Source: Aureispira anguillae
GTDB taxonomy: Bacteria > Bacteroidota > Bacteroidia > Chitinophagales > Saprospiraceae
Direction of reading: 5' to 3'
DNA length: 64,000 nucleotides
Assembly (NCBI RefSeq): GCF_026000115.1
Contig: NZ_AP026867.1
Span: 465,501 to 529,500 of the forward strand
A program made the position numbers and the translations under genes. The notes under the pieces were generated by a model, which saw nothing but the letters and a program-made list of their open reading frames with translations, searched no databases and was not told the DNA's origin. Positions within the stretch are counted from its first letter, which is position 1. Each line of letters opens with the position of its first letter. Positions 59,112 through 64,000 of this stretch are shown here, in pieces.

Positions 59112-59420
59112 CTAAATTTTAGAAAGAAAAACACTAATATCGCCTACTATTCTATTAATATAGTCATAGTTGACACCATAAAAAATTTGTTTTCCTTTGC
59201 GTTCATGCGTAACAATATTAGCTAGGCGTAAAATACGTAAATGTTGAGACGTGATAGATTGCTCTAAACCAAGCGTATTATAAATTTTATTGACGTTAAT
59301 GTTTTTATTTTTGTCAATAAAAGAAAGTATTTGTAATCTTAAGTCATGTGTTAGTGCACGCATAACCTCAGCTGCATATTCCAGCTTATCTTCGTCTATG
59401 ATAACTGTTTGTAATTCCAT
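59112..59420 (-). CDS. ArsR-family winged-helix regulator
   Basis: 102 residues. The core is a winged helix-turn-helix: MRALTHDLRLQILSFIDKN, then LGLEQSITSQHLRILRLANI (recognition helix with SQHLxxL) and the wing VTHERKGKQIFYGVNYD. The metal-binding CxC motif of ArsR/SmtB proteins (ELCVCDL) is absent, so it likely senses something other than arsenic or zinc, or is a constitutive dimeric repressor. It lies 77 bp downstream of a second ArsR-like gene on the same strand; neither neighbours an efflux pump. Confidence 0.88.
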   Translation of the reverse strand: MELQTVIIDEDKLEYAAEVMRALTHDLRLQILSFIDKNKNINVNKIYNTLGLEQSITSQHLRILRLANIVTHERKGKQIFYGVNYDYINRIVGDISVFLSKI

Positions 59421-59497
59421 GTTAAGGGGACGTTGTTTTGATAATAGTTAAAAAATGTTTTTGATAATGAGACTTAAAAACTCGGGACGTGTTCTGA

Positions 59498-59836
59498 TTA
59501 AGCAGCCAATTGCTCAACTAAAACGGAAACTTCAGCTAATCTAGCATTGTTTAAGGTATAGTAAATAAATTTACCATTGCGTTTAGTTAAGACGATTCCT
59601 GCTTTTCGTAAAATAGCTAAGTGCTGAGATGCCACAGATTGTTCAATGCGCAATTTTACATAAATATCTGTTACATTCATTGTTTCATTCTCACGTAAAA
59701 GATCAATAATCTTTTTGCGTAAGTCATGTCCAATTGCACGTAGTATAAGTACAACTTTGCGTAGTTCTGGGTAAATAAGTTTGATTTCTTGTTTACCATT
59801 CTTGAGGGTAAAAACCTCCATTTTTGATTTTGCCAT
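59498..59836 (-). CDS. ArsR-family winged-helix regulator, paralogue
   Basis: 112 residues. LRAIGHDLRKKIIDLLRENE, YVKLRIEQSVASQHLAILRK and AGIVLTKRNGKFIYYTLNNA give the winged helix and wing; it shares the EQSxxSQHLxILR segment with its neighbour. Again no Cys metal site. The N-terminal extension (MAKSKMEVFTLKNGKQEIKL) is longer. The pair could form a heterodimer or compete for one operator. No obvious target gene adjoins. Confidence 0.88.
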   Translation of the reverse strand: MAKSKMEVFTLKNGKQEIKLIYPELRKVVLILRAIGHDLRKKIIDLLRENETMNVTDIYVKLRIEQSVASQHLAILRKAGIVLTKRNGKFIYYTLNNARLAEVSVLVEQLAA

Positions 59837-60687
59837 ACAATAATAAGGTTACGTATTTAATAAAAAATTAACAACTAAAACAAATATCTACTTATTTAGT
59901 ATGATAAAGTAAATAATGTGTTTTTATATAAAAAAAACTCTTTTTTTAGACACTAGTGGGAATGTTTTTAAGGGGCAAATTTGCTACCTCCAGAAATGGA
60001 TAAATAGTAGCGTTTATTGCAATTTGGGTGAGTGTGTGTATAAAGTTTATTAGAGCGCATATACCTAATTCTTAAAAGATATAATAAATTTTGGTCATTT
60101 AATAGACCTAGCAAGCATAATTATTTGGGGATCTTGAGGAAGGCTTACTATCAATTCAAATGCTCAAAAAATAACTTTTATTAATTGTTTCAATAGTTAA
60201 TAAGTGTAATTTAGGACGATTAAACTAAAGATGTATTATATAAAAAGTAAATATTATAATTGTCTCAATTAGTACAATATATATTTGAAGACGCAAGATA
60301 TGAAAAAATATCTACTAAGTATAAAAATTATGTTTGTTTTTTTTGAAAAAATATCTTTATAAGTACTGTATTGCAGTCAAATAAATGTATAAAGTTATTT
60401 TATATCATAAAATATAGACCTTTATTAATTAAGGAAAAGTACTCAATAATAACAAAATAAGATTATATAAAGTTTATTATATTATTACGTAAACTTTTTA
60501 TAAAAGTTGTTGAATAGATTATTTTTGATCAACTAGGAGATAAAATTATTGCTTCTGAGTGCCTTTGTTAGCTTTGTTGTAGTGTTTTTGAGGAAGGGGA
60601 GAAGCTAAGGCAAAACGGCAAAAAAAAAGAGCATTTAATTATCAAAATTAAATGCTCTTATCTATTTATTATTTAAGACAAAAGAAA
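59837..60687. other. 851-bp AT-rich region without genes
   Basis: No credible ORF in either strand, no tRNA-like structure and no copy of the intergenic elements was found. Very A/T-rich, with short runs such as TTATATAAAG. It ends at the trigger factor terminator (60629-60661). A small RNA or a large regulatory leader for the ArsR pair is possible but unsupported. Confidence 0.5.
60629..60661 (-). terminator. terminator of tig
   Basis: AAGAGCATTTAATT, loop ATCAA, AATTAAATGCTCTT: a perfect 14-bp stem, followed on the minus strand by TTTTTTTTGCC. Confidence 0.9.
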
Positions 60688-62118
60688 TTATTCTTCTGTA
60701 ACAGTTTCAGCTTCTTCAACAGTTTCTTCTACTGCTGGAGGATTTTTGCTTTCTTGGTATGTTTTTAGAATTTCTTCAAACTCTTCTTTGCTTACTGCTT
60801 TCATATCTTTACCCATATCTTCAGCAGTTTTTTCCAAAATTCTTTCGTCCATCAACATATCAAAACGACGATTTACTTCTTTTTGATCAGAAAGAATTTT
60901 TTGCAACATATTATCCATCATCTCACCATAAGGAGGAATTTGGTAATTGAAGTATCTTAGGATTTCACCACGAGTCATATCTTCTACATCCTTATACTCT
61001 ACATTAACTTGATATTGTTCAGCGAGTTTGTCACGAATCAAAGACCAGTTGGTATTCTTAATAAAGGCATCAAAATCTTTGCTTTCAAAGAAATCATCCG
61101 TAATTTCTTCGTTGGTTTGCTTAAGCCATTTTTTTAGGAACTCAAGTGGTAAATCAAGTTGATTTTGCTCTAACAAGAAGTCAAATACCAAATTGCTAAA
61201 GTGATTCAATGAGCTTTGTTTGTACCCTTTGTAAATTTCTGATTTTACCTTTTCTCTAAAGCTTTCTTCCGAATCGATTTCCTCATTAGGAAACAACTGC
61301 TTGAAGAACTCTTCGTTTAGATCTGCTTTTTTGACACGTTTGATTTCTTTGATGGTCAAACGGAATGTTTCGTTTACAGTTTGATCTTCTTCAAGTCCTA
61401 AAACATGCTTGCGGATATAAGCTTCATCTTTGTCCTCAATAGTATAAATATTGATGTCAAAAGAATCGCTAACGGTAGCACTTAACAAGTCTTCTTTTAA
61501 GCTTTCGTTTTTAACATCTCTTAAAGCCAAAAAAGTTTCTTCTTTAGTAACACCACCTTCTTTGATAGCACCGTTTTCATCCAATTCTTGCAAGCTAATC
61601 GCCAACATATCTTCGTCTTGAACCTCAGTGATGCCCTCTTGGAAACCATTGCTGTACTTTTTGCGTACATTTTCAATTTCTAAGCTAACCTCTTCATCGC
61701 TAACACTAAGGTCATAGAAAGGAAGTTGATTATCGCTAGAAACACCTTGAATATCAAAATTAGGAGCCAAGCCCAATTCAAACTTAAACGTATAATCAGC
61801 AGGTTTGTTAATGCTTAATTTAAGATTCTTGTCTTCAATTGCCAAAGGTTGCCCTAAGATTCTAAGGTCGTTCTCTTTGAAGTATTGATTTAAGTTTTCA
61901 CCAATTGCCCCATTTACTTCTTCTACTAAAAGACCTGTACCAAATTTGCGTTTGATCATCCCCATTGGCACTTTTCCTGGGCGGAAACCTTTGATTTGTG
62001 CTTTTTGGCGATATTCTTTTAATTTAGTATTAACTTTAGGCAAGTAATCGTCTTGAGAAAGCTCAATCGTTACGATAGCATTTAGCTCATCAACATTCTC
62101 ATGCGTTATTGTTGGCAT
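60688..62118 (-). CDS. tig: trigger factor, ribosome-associated chaperone
   Basis: 476 residues. The N-terminal ribosome-binding domain carries GFRPGKVP at 44-51, the signature loop that docks on ribosomal protein L23. The middle FKBP-like domain is degenerate (DEDMLAISLQELDENGAIK rather than the canonical peptidyl-prolyl isomerase site), typical of Bacteroidota trigger factors, so isomerase activity is doubtful. The C-terminal two-thirds are the helical arms that cradle nascent chains; the last 40 residues are Glu-rich. It lies 104 bp behind the tRNA-Leu gene on the same strand with a hairpin between, and no clpP or clpX follows. Confidence 0.93.
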   Translation of the reverse strand: MPTITHENVDELNAIVTIELSQDDYLPKVNTKLKEYRQKAQIKGFRPGKVPMGMIKRKFGTGLLVEEVNGAIGENLNQYFKENDLRILGQPLAIEDKNLKLSINKPADYTFKFELGLAPNFDIQGVSSDNQLPFYDLSVSDEEVSLEIENVRKKYSNGFQEGITEVQDEDMLAISLQELDENGAIKEGGVTKEETFLALRDVKNESLKEDLLSATVSDSFDINIYTIEDKDEAYIRKHVLGLEEDQTVNETFRLTIKEIKRVKKADLNEEFFKQLFPNEEIDSEESFREKVKSEIYKGYKQSSLNHFSNLVFDFLLEQNQLDLPLEFLKKWLKQTNEEITDDFFESKDFDAFIKNTNWSLIRDKLAEQYQVNVEYKDVEDMTRGEILRYFNYQIPPYGEMMDNMLQKILSDQKEVNRRFDMLMDERILEKTAEDMGKDMKAVSKEEFEEILKTYQESKNPPAVEETVEEAETVTEE

Positions 62119-62152
62119 AACTTGATTGTTAAATTTGATTTGATAAAAAGTA

Positions 62153-62207
62153 AAAGTGCAAGCTGAGAATCATGGTGCTGGTTCAGCGATTCGGCAACTT
62201 GCACTTT
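62153..62207 (-). terminator. hairpin between tRNA-Leu and tig
   Basis: AAAGTGCAAG (62153-62162) and CTTGCACTTT (62198-62207) form a 10-bp stem with a 35-base loop. It could be a terminator after the tRNA or a processing structure. Confidence 0.55.
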
Positions 62208-62222
62208 CCTTGCGTATTTTGT

Positions 62223-62307
62223 TGGTGCGGGTGGAGGGACTCGAACCCACACACCTTGCGGCACTAGATCCTAAGTCTAGCGTGTCTACCAATTTCACCA
62301 CACCCGC
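62223..62307 (-). tRNA. tRNA-Leu, anticodon TAG, CCA encoded
   Basis: Minus strand: acceptor GCGGGTG...CACCCGC, D-loop ATTGGTAGAC, anticodon arm CTAGA-CTTAGGA-TCTAG with TAG at positions 34-36, a long variable arm as expected of tRNA-Leu, the T arm GTGGGTTCGAGTCCCTCC (T-loop TTCGAGT), and a genomically encoded CCA (62223-62225). It reads CUN leucine codons. Confidence 0.95.
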
Positions 62308-62420
62308 TCTATTAAATGCGATGCAAATATACACACTAATAGTTGATATACGCAAATTTTTTGAGAAGAAAATTATATTTTTTTTTCAAGGTTTTTTTTA
62401 AGTTCCTTGTTTATAGCTTT

Positions 62421-63122
62421 TTATAATATTCTTTTTATGGTAGTTAAATTGTGTGTGTGCTCATTTTTGTGAAAAATCCCTCTTTTTTCTAAAAAATCTA
62501 TGCGTACCCAAGCAGAGGCATGTAGCACCGTATTGGGGTCTAAAATTAACCCAACATGAGTAATTTTTTGATTTTTATTTGAAAAAAAAGCAAGATCTCC
62601 TTTTTTGTGCGCTCCCCACTCAATTTTTTTTCCAATGTTGACTTGTTGAGAAGCATCCCGAGGAAGCAATATATTACCCATTCTAAACGCTACTTGCATT
62701 AAACCCGAACAGTCAATTCCCGCAGCAGTACGACCACCCCACAAATAGGGACTATTAACAAATTCTTGTGCTGCACGGCAAATTCGTTCGATAGGAGGGG
62801 CTAAAGATGGTGCTAAATCATAAAAAGGACTTCCCATATAGAGATGTTGTTGGAGTTGGGCATCCCACTCAATCAAAGACGAATTGTAACGTTTAAATGG
62901 GGTATCAAAGATCTCTTGAGAAATGTAATTGGCCTGATTTCTTGCCATCCAGCCTTGATAACCATCGTGCAAACACTCTATAAAGAGCCATTCTTTTTGC
63001 TCTTCCAAGATGGTATAAGTTTCATTGTACAACAATTGACTAACCATTTCACTGTTGTGGCTGGCTTGTGCACGTATAGGGATAATCGATAGTCTAGCCT
63101 GTCCATAGCTTGTTTTTTGCAT
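62421..63122 (-). CDS. NlpC/P60 (C40) endopeptidase with SH3-like N-terminal domains
   Basis: 233 residues from the ATG at 63122 (MQKTSYGQARLSIIPIRAQA). An upstream ATG at 63236 would add 38 residues with no signal function, so it is not preferred. Residues ~1-105 are SH3b-like (a first module with YTILEEQKEWLFIECLHDGY, a second ending GWMARNQANY). Residues ~115-233 are the papain-like NlpC/P60 domain: PYLWGGRTAAGIDCSGLMQV (Cys138), KKGDLAFFSNKNQKITHVG (His189), NTVLHASA (third residue). Such enzymes cut the D-Glu-meso-DAP bond of peptidoglycan stems. No signal peptide is obvious, a common feature of cytoplasmic muropeptide-recycling members. Confidence 0.9.
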   Translation of the reverse strand: MQKTSYGQARLSIIPIRAQASHNSEMVSQLLYNETYTILEEQKEWLFIECLHDGYQGWMARNQANYISQEIFDTPFKRYNSSLIEWDAQLQQHLYMGSPFYDLAPSLAPPIERICRAAQEFVNSPYLWGGRTAAGIDCSGLMQVAFRMGNILLPRDASQQVNIGKKIEWGAHKKGDLAFFSNKNQKITHVGLILDPNTVLHASAWVRIDFLEKRGIFHKNEHTHNLTTIKRIL

Positions 63123-63267
63123 AAGAATACTGTTTAGTGTAGCGAATGAAAAGAATACAAAATTAGACGATTCAATAATCAGCCGAGTATAGCAATGACC
63201 TTGGGAAAAAGTCAAAATCATTAAAATCGTATTCAAAGATGGAATGGGAGAGAATTGGGGAAAAAAA

Positions 63268-63296
63268 AGAACAAAGGGGATTTCCCCCTTTGTTCT
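63268..63296 (-). terminator. terminator of the right-edge gene
   Basis: AGAACAAAGGGG, loop ATTTC, CCCCTTTGTTCT, 12-bp perfect stem followed on the minus strand by TTTTTTTTCCCC. Confidence 0.88.
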
Positions 63297-63311
63297 AGTA
63301 TTTTTACAAAC

Positions 63312-64000
63312 CTATTTTTTGGTTGCAGGTATTCCTTTATGCGCTTCAGGCATAATCGAAGTAATTTGGAAACCTTTAGACCATTTGGGACTATGATCGG
63401 TTACATTAACAGATAAATCTATTGTCGCATTATTTCCTGGCTGTGCTGGTGGGATGTAATCAGAAATGAGTGTCAATCTAACATTAAAAGAACCCATATC
63501 GATTCCTTTGTTGACGGTTTGCTCATCTTTGTCCATTTTGCTCTCAGAAGAACCTGTTGTAAAGGCATTTGAACTAGAGGTTTCTTTTGTATAAGCATAA
63601 CCTGCATCAACATGAAGACTAGCCTCCTGCGTAGAACTTAGGACACCAATACTTTCTGTTACAGAAATAGATCCTCCTGTAATAACATTAATACTCCCTG
63701 TATGGCTGCTAGACGACCCGTGTTCATTGGTGGTACTACTGTTGTTTTCGTGGGTAACTTCTGTACCTGTTGTTGTAGAACCTTTGTCTTTTTTGAAATT
63801 GATGTTAAATTCAAAAGGAGTAACCCATTGATCTCCCGAATTAGACTCATTTTGTGGCGCAATAGGACTGTTAGAGAACTCATAATTTCTATAGCCATTC
63901 TCAATACTATCAAGAGAAACACCTACAGGAATAGCATAAGCTTTATTTCCTGAAGCCTTAATCTGAGTAGTAACATAAGCCGTTAGCTTTGTATTATCAT
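63312..64000 (-). CDS. partial CDS running off the right edge, unknown secreted-type protein
   Basis: The frame is open without a stop from 63312 to the window end, although its last internal Met is at 63536; translating on gives 229 visible codons with the 5' end outside. It contains DNTKLTAYVTTQIKAS, AIPVGVSLDSIENGYRNYEF, a Ser/Thr/His-rich stretch (STTNEHGSSSSHTGSINV), SISVTESIGVLSSTQEASLH and a C-terminal beta section LISDYIPPAQPGNNATIDLS. The Ser/Thr/Gly-rich low complexity and beta pattern suggest an extracellular or pore-forming-like structural protein, but no family is recognised. Confidence 0.75.
   Translation of the reverse strand, partial: DNTKLTAYVTTQIKASGNKAYAIPVGVSLDSIENGYRNYEFSNSPIAPQNESNSGDQWVTPFEFNINFKKDKGSTTTGTEVTHENNSSTTNEHGSSSSHTGSINVITGGSISVTESIGVLSSTQEASLHVDAGYAYTKETSSSNAFTTGSSESKMDKDEQTVNKGIDMGSFNVRLTLISDYIPPAQPGNNATIDLSVNVTDHSPKWSKGFQITSIMPEAHKGIPATKK

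Overview
The window is AT-rich DNA from a Bacteroidota bacterium, most likely a marine Saprospiria member of the Aureispira type. This assignment is inferred from gene content: DAHP synthase/chorismate mutase and MoaC/MogA fusions, several PorT-like outer-membrane barrels, a type IX secretion sorting domain, DUF4476 proteins, few Shine-Dalgarno sequences, and several promoters of the Bacteroidota TTTG-N18-TAnnTTTG type. No rRNA, CRISPR array or intact transposase gene was seen. One tRNA (Leu, anticodon TAG) is present.

Layout. 1-3.9 kb: aromatic amino acid genes (a PLP aminotransferase cut by the left edge, then DAHP synthase/chorismate mutase) and asnA. 3.9-11.3 kb: small lipoproteins, cytochrome bd oxidase (cydAB), a SulP transporter and a caspase-like lipoprotein. 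11.5-14 kb: a DUF4157-calpain protease that looks like an orphan injected or polymorphic effector. 14.1-16.9 kb: molybdenum cofactor genes and a beta-propeller lipoprotein. 17-27.5 kb: two paralogous barrels, a thioester alpha-2-macroglobulin lipoprotein and a T9SS-secreted FISUMP protein. 27.6-34.8 kb: the most unusual locus (below). 35-41.6 kb: dapB and pruA flanking a DUF262 / AAA (DUF3696) / unknown cassette. 42-54 kb: secreted proteins, including two His-rich DUF4476 paralogues and a 1682-residue barrel protein with 14 Ig-like repeats. 54.3-59.8 kb: an AllC-like amidohydrolase with an ATP-grasp-like partner, a P450 and two ArsR-type regulators. 60.7-64 kb: trigger factor, tRNA-Leu, an NlpC/P60 peptidase and a gene cut by the right edge.

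The candidate new system is a minus-strand operon at 27.6-34.8 kb. It encodes, in transcription order, an S53 (sedolisin) peptidase, a small protein with a Cys-rich tail, a 468-residue protein built of 14 GAQAQ-type repeats plus a Cys ladder (44 Cys, very Thr-rich), an APH-fold kinase, a HopA1-family protein and a LanC-type cyclase with intact zinc ligands. Kinase plus HopA1 lyase is the dehydration pair of class V lanthipeptides. Here it sits with a true LanC and a giant, apparently multi-core substrate. I infer a modified Cys/Thr-rich polymer or multi-peptide RiPP; the enzyme families are seen in the sequence, the product is inference.

Intergenic DNA carries at least two families of small, non-coding, MITE-like elements with terminal inverted repeats. 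One has termini like AATACTCYGYT, the other like TGAAGTTGTTTAA. A 250-bp element has 18-bp perfect termini.
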